Made by a program: the position numbers and the translations under genes. From Thermodesulfobacteriota bacterium (lineage in GTDB: Bacteria > Desulfobacterota > DSM-4660 > Desulfatiglandales > Desulfatiglandaceae), in assembly GCA_028278625.1 (NCBI GenBank), contig JANQDY010000276.1, positions 1-53,490 on the forward strand: a DNA stretch of 53,490 nucleotides, written 5' to 3'. Position 1 is the stretch's first letter, and the number at the start of each line of letters is the position of its first letter. Positions 43,188 through 52,604 of this stretch are shown here, piece after piece. The notes beneath the pieces are model-generated. The model saw only the letters and a list, made by a program, of their open reading frames with translations, was not told where the DNA came from and made no database searches.

Positions 43188-44198
43188 TTAAGGCCAAACC
43201 CTCCCTATGGCCACATGAAGTACCTTTCCTTTCGGTTCTTCCCAGGCGGCGACAACGGGCAGTGATTTGATGATCCCTGCAAGCTTCTCTTCCTGCATCG
43301 AGAGTAAATCAGAAAGCAATACATACTTCTTCCCGTTTTTATCGAGAACCAACTGTTCCTGTTCCTTTAAATACTCCACCGATGAAACATGAACTCCCGT
43401 TCGATGACCCAAAAGAGCGCGGACCGCTTTGAGCCTGGCGATCTTTTCGGCTTTTGCCCCCGATCCTTTGAGCAAAGTGGATGCAACCGCAATGAGGGCC
43501 TTCCGATTATCGCCAATGGCGAAAGCCACGACGCCACCGTTTCGTCTGAGGACGGGGGAGACCCGAATCAGGGAAAGAAACGGCTCTTCTCCCCTTATCC
43601 CATTTGCGATCGGTTTGGCCATCTCCGCGCCGTCAGAGGCACTCATCCGTCGGTCGGTTCCATCCATCATCCTGCCGACCGCCACGTATAATATGTGACG
43701 GTCCGCGGACCACCATGTGCCAATGACCGGCAGCAGCTCGATTTCTCCCTCCACCTGCGTTTTGGTCACCTGGAAGAACGAGGAGAGACTGGGGGCCTCT
43801 CTAAGCCCCCGAGAGGTGGATATGTGGATCCCCTCACCCAATTCTAGAATCGCAATTCGAGCGGCTATTTCACCGCTTCGCTTTGCGGGGAGAACGGCCT
43901 CAAAACTTTTGTCTTTCGGTGTTGCTTTTCCGATTCCGATTATCGCCCATCCATACGAGCTATTATGGAGAATCCGGGCACCACCATCCCGCATGAACTC
44001 CGGATTCTCCAGCAGTAGACGGTGAAATGGTGCATAGATCTCCACTTTTTCAAAAAGGGGCCTTTCCGACGCCACAGTTGTTTCAAGAAAAACGGAGAGT
44101 ATCATCATTACAGCGAAATTGTTTGGTCCGCTGATCATCAATTGGAACTGTCTTTTCGCAACAACTCCAAAACCTTTCTTGGTCATCTTAAAAGGCAT
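43188..44198 (-). CDS. Exported protein with LPP20-like modules
   Basis: This 336-aa protein starts at the ATG at 44198, overlapping the stop of the gene upstream by 11 bases; GGGGCGGG lies before it. A hydrophobic stretch (FAVMMILSVFLETTVA, about 25-42) is the likely export signal. SYGWAIIGIGKATPKDKS followed by AARIAILELGEGIHI resembles the LPP20 module (a strand-helix unit that begins xxxGxGxA and continues with an Ala-rich helix), and a second copy (DRHILYVAVGRMM) follows. The function is unknown. Confidence 0.65.
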   Translation of the reverse strand: MPFKMTKKGFGVVAKRQFQLMISGPNNFAVMMILSVFLETTVASERPLFEKVEIYAPFHRLLLENPEFMRDGGARILHNSSYGWAIIGIGKATPKDKSFEAVLPAKRSGEIAARIAILELGEGIHISTSRGLREAPSLSSFFQVTKTQVEGEIELLPVIGTWWSADRHILYVAVGRMMDGTDRRMSASDGAEMAKPIANGIRGEEPFLSLIRVSPVLRRNGGVVAFAIGDNRKALIAVASTLLKGSGAKAEKIARLKAVRALLGHRTGVHVSSVEYLKEQEQLVLDKNGKKYVLLSDLLSMQEEKLAGIIKSLPVVAAWEEPKGKVLHVAIGRVWP

Positions 44199-45708
44199 CT
44201 TTTCCCGCCCCGCTGCCTGAAGATGTGATCCCCTTCCGGGCAGGCGTCTTTTGTCGGGTCCGGTCCTGGGTTTGCGACACCGGTATATCCTTAACCCCAC
44301 GTTCAATGGTCTGTTTCAGTTCCTGCGCCGAGGTCTGAGACGAAGGGGACCAGCTCATCACCTTGAGAACAACGGGCCTGTCGGTGAAAGGATGAATAAG
44401 CTCGCGCGTCAGAAGACCCTGGATTCCCGTTATGCTCTGTTTTTGTGAAACAGCCATTATTTCTTCCTCGAACTGGCTGACCAATACATAATCCTGCTTA
44501 TCGGCGGCATAGAGGGCCAGGACCTCCATCAGTTCTTCCGAGGGAGCGAAGGCGATCCTCTCGCCCATGAATTGACGCATGGAGGCCAGCGCCCTCAATC
44601 TCGCCTTCTTGCCGGCTAGTTCGAATGCCTTCCCTTCCCGGCCGCCGATCACCTGAACCCCGGATTGACCAAAGGAGAGGAGGACGTGTTCACCATGCTC
44701 ATTGATATAAGCGCGAACGCCGGTGAGGCACGCCAGTTCCTCAGATTTTTGGGGCAATTGCCTCCGGATTTCGTCCTTTGCCGCTTTTGTTGGTAGCCCC
44801 CTGGGCGCAACACCGGCTTGCATGCTTTCGACGAGGCGCTGGAGATTCCGAGACCACAAAGAAATCACGACGATCTGATAGTTATTCTTGTAGGATCCTT
44901 CAAATGATTGATAGATCTGTGCTCCCTGGATGCTCTGAAAAACGCTGGCCGCCGCCCTCAAAGAAGCGTTGCTGATGCGGCGAAGACGGACCTTTTTATC
45001 CCTTGCTGCATGAACCTCTGAAATCCTTTTCTCCGCGTCCTGTCGTTCTCGAGTAACGTCCACCCCTGTTTTCCGCATTTCCTGTTCCAGCTTTGCTCCT
45101 GCCAGAAGCTTTCCTTTTTGAAACAAGGAATAGATGGTATCGGAAATCTCCATCAGTTTGGCGTTCTTTTGAATGACGGGGCTTGTGTTGACGATTTCTT
45201 CCAGTTGGACGCGGGCTTCTGGATTGATTTCTCGTTCCGAGCTCCCCCGGAAAGTGGTGAGGTCCACGCCCAAGAAAAGGGCCGTCTTTGCTTTTGCCTC
45301 CAGTTCGGCTCTCTGGAAAGCCAACCAGCGGCTGTCAATAAAATGGGGATCAACGGGTGTGGCATTGATGGTGGCCGAACCAAGGCTTATATAGAGAAGT
45401 TCACCTCTGTAAGCATTCCTCCCTTCCGTGAATCCCTGTTCTCCAAGCCACTCTTGGGCCGCGTCAAGGGGAATGACGTTTTCGGCAAGGATTCTACCGG
45501 GGGTCTTTCGATATTCGTTGAGTACCTGAACCCCTGGTGTTGTGGCAAGAACCTGCCACTGATTCATTTTCCGGGAGATGGCGGCTGTCGCTTCATACTT
45601 GTTCGGTTCCCGTGCAGAGATTGTGCCATTCCCAAACCACGGCAAGGTCATGGCAAACCAGAACACCCACAAGAATGACTTTGATCTCCTTGAATCTCGA
45701 AACTGCAT
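44188..45708 (-). CDS. Exported protein with repeated LPP20-like modules
   Basis: This 506-aa protein has a signal peptide (FLWVFWFAMTLPWFGNGTISA). The mature part has at least two stretches of the LPP20 kind: LLYISLGSATINATPVD followed by WLAFQRAELEAKAKTAL, and HVLLSFGQSGVQVIGGRE followed by FELAGKKARLRALASMRQF. A coiled stretch with many charged residues lies at about 200-260. The last 50 residues are polar and rich in Thr, Ser and Lys. The ATG at 45708 has GAGGTG before it; the open frame begins three codons earlier at a GTG. It is the first of four exported genes. Confidence 0.7.
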   Translation of the reverse strand: MQFRDSRRSKSFLWVFWFAMTLPWFGNGTISAREPNKYEATAAISRKMNQWQVLATTPGVQVLNEYRKTPGRILAENVIPLDAAQEWLGEQGFTEGRNAYRGELLYISLGSATINATPVDPHFIDSRWLAFQRAELEAKAKTALFLGVDLTTFRGSSEREINPEARVQLEEIVNTSPVIQKNAKLMEISDTIYSLFQKGKLLAGAKLEQEMRKTGVDVTRERQDAEKRISEVHAARDKKVRLRRISNASLRAAASVFQSIQGAQIYQSFEGSYKNNYQIVVISLWSRNLQRLVESMQAGVAPRGLPTKAAKDEIRRQLPQKSEELACLTGVRAYINEHGEHVLLSFGQSGVQVIGGREGKAFELAGKKARLRALASMRQFMGERIAFAPSEELMEVLALYAADKQDYVLVSQFEEEIMAVSQKQSITGIQGLLTRELIHPFTDRPVVLKVMSWSPSSQTSAQELKQTIERGVKDIPVSQTQDRTRQKTPARKGITSSGSGAGKDAF

Positions 45709-45741
45709 AAAGCACACCTCAACTGTTTGACGTGTTATAAT

Positions 45742-46026
45742 CTATAGAACCCGGGCTCCTTTGCGGTTCCTACGCTGATCAGATGCCTGTTCTGTTTTCC
45801 CGGCAGCAATTTTGATAGAATTGAGGATTGAATAGGGAGTCATGTCATTGTCAACAAATGGCTGAATTTGATTCCATGTGACGGTGTAATTGAGCTTTTC
45901 CCATGTATAGCCATTGCTTTTTTTGCCGTTGAAAGGAAATTGCAGATATCGTTGTGGGTTACAGAGGGTAAGGTTCGGCGGGAACTTCGGAGGAAGCCGT
46001 TGGAAGGCTTTGAAGGGATGTTTCAT
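45742..46026 (-). CDS. Possible small protein of unknown function
   Basis: I do not recognise this 94-aa frame. It starts MKHPFKAFQRLPPKFPPNL, and it is rich in Asn, Gln and aromatic residues with no signal peptide. AGAAGGTG lies 8 bases before the ATG. It lies 33 bases upstream of the four-gene exported cluster on the same strand, so it could be part of that unit. A plus-strand frame (45868-46125) overlaps most of it; neither has a family match, so both are weak. Confidence 0.3.
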   Translation of the reverse strand: MKHPFKAFQRLPPKFPPNLTLCNPQRYLQFPFNGKKSNGYTWEKLNYTVTWNQIQPFVDNDMTPYSILNSIKIAAGKTEQASDQRRNRKGARVL

Positions 46027-46226
46027 TTGAAGCACCTTCTGCCGATGGTTGCAAGTTTTTATGAAAAAGCAGTGGCTTCTTCTGGAATCATATTGGAAAT
46101 CGATGGGAAGTCAAGAAAAAAGTAGAAAATAAGGATATGATTAAAGCTCGAAATAGAGGCATTCAAGCCAGCCTGTGCTAGGCCCCGCAGTTGCTTCACT
46201 CAATTGCAGAAACATGGAAAAAACCC

Positions 46227-46255
46227 TTGACAGGAAAAACTGTATACAGTACACA
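46227..46255 (+). promoter_or_regulatory. Promoter with the same palindromic operator as the CaiB gene
   Basis: TTGACA at 46227-46232 and TACACA at 46250-46255 are 17 bases apart. TGTATACAGTACACA (46241-46255) covers the -10 box and differs in two positions from the palindrome at 28623-28637. In both promoters the operator starts 8 bases after the -35 box. The operon at 46306 follows 50 bases downstream. Confidence 0.75.
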
Positions 46256-46305
46256 TTGATCTGTCTGTTGGAACGCCGCTCACATATCAATTAGGGAGAA
46301 GCAAA

Positions 46306-47328
46306 ATGCTGTTGCCAAGGTTTGAATATCTACAGCCCAGGAATCTTGAGGCGGCACTCGATCTATTGGCCGCTCACAAAGAACAAGCCAGCATTCTGGC
46401 CGGCGGAACCGATCTCCTGGTCAGAATGAAGAAGGGGCTCTTAGAGCCGAAGGTTCTGATCAGCCTTAAAAACCTGGATGATCTTTCCTATATCAAAGAG
46501 GAAGAGGATTGTATCAGACTTGGGGCCGGAACGCCGATCGCGGATATCATCGCATCCCGTTTGCTCAGAGAGAAGGCGCGTGCCCTTTGCCAGGCCTGCG
46601 AAACACTGGGCGCCGTAACAATACAGCATTACAGGGGGACCATCGGCGGCAATGTGCTCCAGGACAACCGCTGCCATCATTACAACCAGTCTGAATTCCA
46701 CCGCTCCGGACGTCAGGCCTGCCACAAGGACGGTGGCAAAATCTGTTATGCCCGGGAGAACGCGGACCGCTGCAATTCCACCTGTCAGTCGGACGGTGCC
46801 ACCGCCCTCATGGCCTTGGGGGCTAAACTGGTGTTGCTGAACAGGGAAAATGAGAGGGCGGTGGACCTTGACCGGTTCTATACGGCCGACGGCATAAGAC
46901 CCCACGCCATTGAGCCCCATGAACTCCTAAAAGAGATCGTCATCCCCCTGGATGACGCCTGTAGCGCTTATCAAAGGCTGGCGTATCGTTCAGCCATCGA
47001 TTACCCCCTCGTCTGTGCGGGCGTTCTCCTTAAGGCCAAAAAGGAGAAAACGAACCGGATCCACAGTGCGCGGATCGTCGTGGGCGCCATGGGCAGGGCA
47101 CCCCTCTTTCTGGCGCAAGCAGCCATGCTTCTTGCCGAAAAAGATCTTGACGATGAAGATGCCTTTCAAAAGGCCGCCAGGACCTCCATGGACAGTGCCG
47201 CCGCCTTTGCCGTTCACAACGTGGGTTCAACCCTTGAATATCGCTGTGAAATGGCGGAAGTCGTCGTTCATAGGGCACTCTTGGGCGCGGCCCGGGCGGC
47301 GAAAGCAAAAATCGCCGAACCTTCATAA
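46306..47328 (+). CDS. FAD subunit of a xanthine dehydrogenase-family enzyme with an HcrB-like Fe-S loop
   Basis: This 340-aa medium subunit has the FAD-binding segments AAHKEQASILAGGTDLLVRMK and AVTIQHYRGTIGGNV. Between about 120 and 165 it has a cysteine loop (Cys123, Cys139, Cys147, Cys156 and Cys160) that matches the insertion of the 4-hydroxybenzoyl-CoA reductase beta subunit, where four cysteines at nearly these positions hold an extra [4Fe-4S] cluster. It passes electrons between the Fe-S subunit and the electron partner. Most xanthine dehydrogenases lack this loop. It begins the operon; GGGAGAAGC precedes the ATG. Confidence 0.9.
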   Translation: MLLPRFEYLQPRNLEAALDLLAAHKEQASILAGGTDLLVRMKKGLLEPKVLISLKNLDDLSYIKEEEDCIRLGAGTPIADIIASRLLREKARALCQACETLGAVTIQHYRGTIGGNVLQDNRCHHYNQSEFHRSGRQACHKDGGKICYARENADRCNSTCQSDGATALMALGAKLVLLNRENERAVDLDRFYTADGIRPHAIEPHELLKEIVIPLDDACSAYQRLAYRSAIDYPLVCAGVLLKAKKEKTNRIHSARIVVGAMGRAPLFLAQAAMLLAEKDLDDEDAFQKAARTSMDSAAAFAVHNVGSTLEYRCEMAEVVVHRALLGAARAAKAKIAEPS

Positions 47329-47340
47329 TGGAGTTTTGAT

Positions 47341-47832
47341 ATGAAAGAAACAGACGTCACCCTTACAATCAATGGAACATTCCATAGGGTCAATGTCTAT
47401 CCCAACGAGACCCTCATGGATCTCCTTCGGGAGAAGCTGGACATGACCGGCGCCAAAGAGGGTTGCGGCGAAGGGGTGTGCGGTTCCTGCACCGTTCAGA
47501 TGGATGGAAAACCGGTGCGATCCTGTCTGACCCTGGCACTTGAAGCGGACGGGTCGGAGATCACGACCGTTGAAGGGTTGGCCCATGGCGACCAATTATC
47601 ACCCCTTCAGCAGTCTTTTATCGACCACGGCGCGGTTCAGTGCGGTTTCTGCACGCCCGGCATGCTCATGAGCGCTGATGCGTTGCTGAAAGAGAACCCG
47701 AAACCGGATGAGAAAGCCATCCGCAAGGCCCTTTCCGGCAACACCTGCCGTTGTACCGGATATGCCAAAATCGTGGAGGCGGTGGTCCATGCGGCCAGGC
47801 CCCATGACCATTGCCCCGACTGTAAATCCTGA
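47341..47832 (+). CDS. [2Fe-2S] subunit of a xanthine dehydrogenase-family enzyme
   Basis: This 163-aa small subunit has the plant-ferredoxin motif [21 protein letters not shown] and the second cluster motif CGFCTPGML ... [10 protein letters not shown]. It links the molybdenum site to the FAD subunit. It lies 12 bases after the FAD subunit gene and 11 before the large subunit gene, the order found in HcrBC-like and carbon monoxide dehydrogenase-like operons. The C-terminus has a short His/Cys tail (HDHCPDCKS) that may bind a metal. Confidence 0.94.
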   Translation: MKETDVTLTINGTFHRVNVYPNETLMDLLREKLDMTGAKEGCGEGVCGSCTVQMDGKPVRSCLTLALEADGSEITTVEGLAHGDQLSPLQQSFIDHGAVQCGFCTPGMLMSADALLKENPKPDEKAIRKALSGNTCRCTGYAKIVEAVVHAARPHDHCPDCKS

Positions 47833-47843
47833 AGGAGTTCGCC

Positions 47844-50120
47844 ATGTCAGATTACACCCTTATCGGAAAAAGAATGCCGCGGGTCGATTCAAGGGCCAAA
47901 GTGACGGGAAAGGCCCGATACACGGCGGATCTCAAGCTGCCCGGCATGGTGGTGGGAAAGATAAAGCGGAGCCCCTATGCCCACGCCCGCATCCTGAATA
48001 TCGATACCGCAAAGGCGGAAGCCCTCCCCGGTGTTCTGGCGGTTGTCACGGGAAAAAACACCGAGGGGGTTAAATGGGGTGTTTTTGCCTATACCCGGGA
48101 CCAGCAATTCATCCAGACCGAGAAAGTCCGCTATATGGGCGACGAGGTGGCAGGTATCGCCGCCGTGGATGAAGAGACCGCGGCAAGAGCCCTGGATTTG
48201 ATCGATGTGACCTACGAAGAGTTGCCGGCGGTCTTTGATCCTTTGGAAGCCATGGTCTCTGAAACGGAGCTGATCCACGAAGATTTCCCCAATAACGTGA
48301 ATATCCATGTGAACGTGGATACGGGACAAGTGGATGAGAACTTTGAAAAAGCCCATTACGTTCGGGAAGATACCTTCGTGGCCCCCGAAGAGTCCTATTT
48401 TCACGGAGAACCGTATGCGGTTGCGGCACGCTTCGACCATGAAGAATGCCTGGAAATCTGGTGCCCCAATGGGGGGCCACACATGAAATCAAAACCCCTG
48501 TCAAACGCCTTCAAAATTCCCCTCCACAAGGTCAAGGTGCGGAAAATCACCGTTGGGGGCGCCTTTGGGGGTCGGTCCGAAATATGCCCGGCCGACTATA
48601 TCTGCGCCCTTTTGGCCAAAAAGAGCGGAAGGCCCGTTAAAATCGTGTTTACCCGGGAGGAGAATACCGTTTGCACGCGCCAGGGACACGCCATGATCAC
48701 GACCCATAAAACCGGCGTGGATAAGGAGGGGCGCGTCCTCGCCCGTGAAACCACTTGCTACATGGACGGGGGCGCTTATTCCAGCACAGGGCCCATCGCC
48801 ACCAGCGTTCCCTATATTTCCATGGAACAGGCCTACCGCATGGGGAGTTTCCGATATAACGGATATCGCGTCTACACCAACAAACCGATCAGGGGCATGA
48901 TACGGACCCACGGGCGGGCCTTTGCCTGCGGTGTGGACACCCAGTTGGACATGATCGCGGATCATCTGGGTATCGATCCGGTGGAGATACGGTTGCGCAA
49001 TTCCCGGCAGCCCGGCGATTACACCAGTACCAAAAGCCTGGTAAGGTCCTGTGCCATGGATGAAACCATTTTGAAGGCGGTGGAAAAATCCGGTTTCAAG
49101 GAGAAATGGGGAAAACTGCCACCTTATCACGGCATCGGCATCGGCACAAATTCTGTTCAGGTGGGATTTCCCATGGGGATTCGCGGCGGTTCCCAGGCCT
49201 TCATCAAATTCAACGAGGACGGGGAGGCCACGGTGTTGAGCGGCGTGGTGGACAATGGACAGGGGAATGAAAACATGTTGGTCCAGATTGCGGCGGAAGA
49301 ACTGGGGCTTCTGCCCGAGGACATTCACCTGGTCAATGCGGATACCGAGACCTCCTCATCGGATCCCGGTTCCTATTCTCAGGTATCCACCTTTGTGGGG
49401 GGGCACGCCGTTAAAATCGCAGCGGAAAACTGCCGAAAAAAGCTCTTTGATGTGGCAAGCAAGATACTGAAAGTCCCGCCTGAGAACCTGGCCGCCAAAA
49501 ACCGGTCCATCTTTGATAGGGATGATCCCGAAACATCCATTCCCATCAAGAAAGTGGTGCGCGTAAGTCTTTTAAACGCCGGTTCCGTCAATGCGGAAGG
49601 GGGGTATTGGCCAAAAGTGGACATGAAACGGGAATGGGTCAAGAACCCCTTTGGCCAGATCTGCGAGGCCTTTTCCTTCGGTACCACCATTGTTGAAGTG
49701 AAGGTGGATCCTGAAACGGGCCAGGTAGAGGTGCTGGAGGCCACCGCGGCCCAGGATGTGGGGTTTGCCCTGAACCCCATGGTTCTGGAGGGGCAGTTTG
49801 AGGGTTCCATCGCAATGGGAGGTCAGGGCGGGATGCTGACGGAATATCACGAATGGCGGGACGGCCGGTGCGTTAATCCAACAATGCTCGATTACAAGGT
49901 GCCGCTGGCCTGCGACATGCCGAAAATCAACAATATCATCGTGGAATCCAAGGATCCCATCGGGCCATATGGTGCCAAGGAAGCCGGAATGTCCATTGCA
50001 ATGTCCGCGGCCCAGGGCTACAGCGCCGCCGTCAGCAATGCCATCGGGGTGCACATGGATGCATTTCCCCTGACGCCGGAGAAGATTTTGGCCGCCATCA
50101 ATGAAAAAAAACGCCCGTGA
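47844..50120 (+). CDS. Molybdopterin subunit of a xanthine dehydrogenase-family enzyme
   Basis: This 758-aa catalytic subunit starts with the [23 protein letters not shown] segment typical of the family, carries [21 protein letters not shown] for cofactor binding and [14 protein letters not shown], in which the Glu is the catalytic base of molybdenum hydroxylases. The large domain starts at about residue 150. The family covers xanthine dehydrogenase, nicotinate and isoquinoline hydroxylases and 4-hydroxybenzoyl-CoA reductase. The HcrB-like loop in its FAD partner points to a low-potential reduction, but the substrate cannot be read from the sequence. The neighbours suggest a nitrogen-containing ring or amino-acid derivative. 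Confidence 0.93.
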   Translation: MSDYTLIGKRMPRVDSRAKVTGKARYTADLKLPGMVVGKIKRSPYAHARILNIDTAKAEALPGVLAVVTGKNTEGVKWGVFAYTRDQQFIQTEKVRYMGDEVAGIAAVDEETAARALDLIDVTYEELPAVFDPLEAMVSETELIHEDFPNNVNIHVNVDTGQVDENFEKAHYVREDTFVAPEESYFHGEPYAVAARFDHEECLEIWCPNGGPHMKSKPLSNAFKIPLHKVKVRKITVGGAFGGRSEICPADYICALLAKKSGRPVKIVFTREENTVCTRQGHAMITTHKTGVDKEGRVLARETTCYMDGGAYSSTGPIATSVPYISMEQAYRMGSFRYNGYRVYTNKPIRGMIRTHGRAFACGVDTQLDMIADHLGIDPVEIRLRNSRQPGDYTSTKSLVRSCAMDETILKAVEKSGFKEKWGKLPPYHGIGIGTNSVQVGFPMGIRGGSQAFIKFNEDGEATVLSGVVDNGQGNENMLVQIAAEELGLLPEDIHLVNADTETSSSDPGSYSQVSTFVGGHAVKIAAENCRKKLFDVASKILKVPPENLAAKNRSIFDRDDPETSIPIKKVVRVSLLNAGSVNAEGGYWPKVDMKREWVKNPFGQICEAFSFGTTIVEVKVDPETGQVEVLEATAAQDVGFALNPMVLEGQFEGSIAMGGQGGMLTEYHEWRDGRCVNPTMLDYKVPLACDMPKINNIIVESKDPIGPYGAKEAGMSIAMSAAQGYSAAVSNAIGVHMDAFPLTPEKILAAINEKKRP

Positions 50121-50170
50121 TACTGGAAAGGACTGAACCTAACAGCCAAAAGCGATACTGGAGGAGAAAA

Positions 50171-51319
50171 ATGAAAGCACTGATCATCGGAGGCGTCGGC
50201 GGCATGGGCCAGGGAGTTGCGAGGGACCTGGTAAAACAGGAACAGGTGACCGATGTCATACTGGCGGATCTGTACCCGGATCCCGAAAGACTCTCCAAAA
50301 AGCTTCGGGAAAATGAAAAAGCGAAGCTTGTGAAAATGGACGTCAATGACCATGAGGGCATGGTGAAAGCCTTTAAAGAGGTGGGGGTCGTCATCCATAC
50401 GGCAGGCCCCTTTTACAAAACCGCCGTGCCCGTGGCCAAAGCGGCCGTGGAAGCCGGGGTCAATTACATCGATATCTGTGACGATTACGAAGGCACCGAA
50501 ATTCTCTTTGGTTCGGACATCGACCGGCTGGCCAAGGAGGCCGGCATTACCGTCTTGACCGGTATGGGGTCTGATCCCGGCACCAACAACGTGCTGGTGA
50601 AATGGTACGCGGATCGGCTGGACCGGGTGGATGAGATTTACCTCTACTGGGTGGTGAGCATTGCCGAACTGGCCGGCGCCGCCTGGGACCACAGCCTGCA
50701 CATGACCCTGGGGAAGATTCCCCAGTACATCAACGGTGAACTGATGTATGTGGAAGGGGGAACCGGAGAAGTGACGGAGGATTTTCTGGAACCCCTGGGC
50801 ACCTGCCGTTTGCGGTTTGTGGGGCATCCTCAGCCCCTCACCCTTCCCAAATACATCAAAGGGGTCAAGAACGTCATCATCAAGGGGGCCCTGATTCCCC
50901 TGTGGGTGGACGAACTGATCAAGGAGCAGAAGAATACCGGTTTTCTGGGAACCGATCCCATCGAGGTCAAAGGGACCGCGGTCACTCCCTATGATCTGGC
51001 CCTCAAGCTGTGGGAGACCATACCGGAGGGGAGGGACAACGGACCCCAGTCTTCCGGCCTCAAAGTCATCGTTAAAGGGGAACGGGACGGCAAAAAAGTC
51101 GTTTACACCGCCGACATGGTGGGCCGGATGGCGCCGGGCACCGGCCTTCCCGCATCCATCGCGTCACTGATGATGGATGAGGGGCACGTCACCGTAAAAG
51201 GCGTTGTGGCCCCTGAAGGGTGCATTGATCCCGATATCTTCTTGACCAACTTCTTGAAGCGGGGGGCCAGGATTCACCAGACGGAAACCATTTCATCCAT
51301 GTTTGCGCCCGAAAAATAG
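50171..51319 (+). CDS. Saccharopine dehydrogenase-like protein
   Basis: This 382-aa protein has an N-terminal Rossmann fold (ALIIGGVGGMGQGVARDLV) and the GVNYIDICDDYEGTEILFGSD and GMGSDPGTNNVLVKW segments of the saccharopine dehydrogenase/Lys9 family. It probably oxidises or reduces an amino-acid-linked imine or aldehyde with NAD(P). I start at the ATG at 50171 (GAGGAGAAAA before it); the frame begins 18 codons earlier, at the stop of the large subunit gene. The gene follows the molybdenum enzyme and precedes the aminotransferase, so it should act in the same pathway. Confidence 0.88.
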   Translation: MKALIIGGVGGMGQGVARDLVKQEQVTDVILADLYPDPERLSKKLRENEKAKLVKMDVNDHEGMVKAFKEVGVVIHTAGPFYKTAVPVAKAAVEAGVNYIDICDDYEGTEILFGSDIDRLAKEAGITVLTGMGSDPGTNNVLVKWYADRLDRVDEIYLYWVVSIAELAGAAWDHSLHMTLGKIPQYINGELMYVEGGTGEVTEDFLEPLGTCRLRFVGHPQPLTLPKYIKGVKNVIIKGALIPLWVDELIKEQKNTGFLGTDPIEVKGTAVTPYDLALKLWETIPEGRDNGPQSSGLKVIVKGERDGKKVVYTADMVGRMAPGTGLPASIASLMMDEGHVTVKGVVAPEGCIDPDIFLTNFLKRGARIHQTETISSMFAPEK

Positions 51320-51335
51320 GGCAAGGAGACCTTCC

Positions 51336-52604
51336 ATGAAAGAGACCGAAAAACTGAACATCAGCAAAAGCCTTGAAATGTTTGAAGAAGCGCTGGAGCT
51401 GGTTCCGGGAGGTGTGCTCGGGGCCAGAAAGCCCGCGGATTTCATCCAAGGAGAATACCCCATTTTCCTGGAAACCGGCAAAGGGTGCCGGTTGACGGAC
51501 GTGGACGGCAATGAGTTTATCGATTTTCTGTGTGGTTATGGCCCCATCATCTTAGGGTACCGGGAAGAAGAAGTGGATGAAGCGGTCTACAAACAGGTAT
51601 CTGAGAAGGGATTCTGCTTTACCCTCACACAGAAATACCAGAACCAACTGGCCAAGAAACTGGCCGAGATCGTCCCGTCTTCGGAATTGAGCATCTTCCT
51701 CAAAACCGGCTCCGATGCCACCACCGCCAGTGTCCGCATCGCCCGGGCCCACACTCAGAAGCTGAAAGTGATGCGTTGCGGCTACCACGGCTGGCACGAC
51801 TGGTGCGTGGAAATGAAGGGAGGGATCCCCAAGAAATTCTATGAAGATGTCTATGAATTTCGTTACAACCGGCTCGATCAGCTGGAAGCCCTGATGGCCG
51901 AGCACGGCGATGATACCGCCGCCGTCATCATGACCCCTTTCGGCCACCCAAACCACATGAAAATGGAGATCCCCGCCCCCGGATTCCTTGAGGGGGTAAG
52001 AGACCTGGCCCACAAGTATGGCACGGTGCTCATCTACGATGAAATTCGAACCGGTTTCAGGCTCAGCATGGGGGGGGCTCAGAAACTGTACGGTGTGACC
52101 CCCGATCTCACGGTCCTGGGAAAGGCCATGGCAAACGGCTATCCCATATCCGTTGTCACCGGAAAGAAGGAAGTGATGATGGCTTCGGCCCAAAAGCTTT
52201 TCATTTCGTCCACCTTTTTCCCCAACAGCGATGCCTTCATTGCGGCGCTCACAACCATTGAAATTCTGGAGCGTGACAAGGTCCTTGAGAATATATGGGA
52301 GAAGGGTGAACGGTTCATGGAAGAGATCCAGCGGGTGATCGACAAATATGATGTGGGCGCTGAATTGACCGGTATTCCGCCCATGTTCTACGTCACCTTC
52401 AAAAAAGACGGTCACGGCGCATACAAGGGAAAAAGGACCGATTTCTACACACAGCTGATCCGCAAAGGGGTCTTCTTTTCACCCTACCACCACGGTTATA
52501 TCAGCTACCGGCATGGGAAAGAGGACCTGGATCTGGCTTTGGGGGCCATTGAGGAATCCATGGCATTTGTAGCGGAAAAGTATGGAGACGGAGTGACACC
52601 ATGA
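51336..52604 (+). CDS. Class III aminotransferase, glutamate-1-semialdehyde aminomutase-like
   Basis: This 422-aa PLP enzyme has the family segments LKTGSDATTASVRIARAHT, GYHGWHDWCVEMKGG and, after DEIRTGFRLSMGG, the VLGKAMANGYP segment with the PLP Lys. It is close in layout to glutamate-1-semialdehyde 2,1-aminomutase, although in this operon it probably acts on a catabolic intermediate. The ATG at 51336 has CAAGGAGA before it; the frame extends 11 codons upstream. It overlaps etfB by 4 bases. Confidence 0.88.
   Translation: MKETEKLNISKSLEMFEEALELVPGGVLGARKPADFIQGEYPIFLETGKGCRLTDVDGNEFIDFLCGYGPIILGYREEEVDEAVYKQVSEKGFCFTLTQKYQNQLAKKLAEIVPSSELSIFLKTGSDATTASVRIARAHTQKLKVMRCGYHGWHDWCVEMKGGIPKKFYEDVYEFRYNRLDQLEALMAEHGDDTAAVIMTPFGHPNHMKMEIPAPGFLEGVRDLAHKYGTVLIYDEIRTGFRLSMGGAQKLYGVTPDLTVLGKAMANGYPISVVTGKKEVMMASAQKLFISSTFFPNSDAFIAALTTIEILERDKVLENIWEKGERFMEEIQRVIDKYDVGAELTGIPPMFYVTFKKDGHGAYKGKRTDFYTQLIRKGVFFSPYHHGYISYRHGKEDLDLALGAIEESMAFVAEKYGDGVTP

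Noticed and set aside
45868..46125. 85-aa plus-strand open frame
   Set aside because: No family match and no ribosome binding site; it overlaps a slightly better minus-strand frame.
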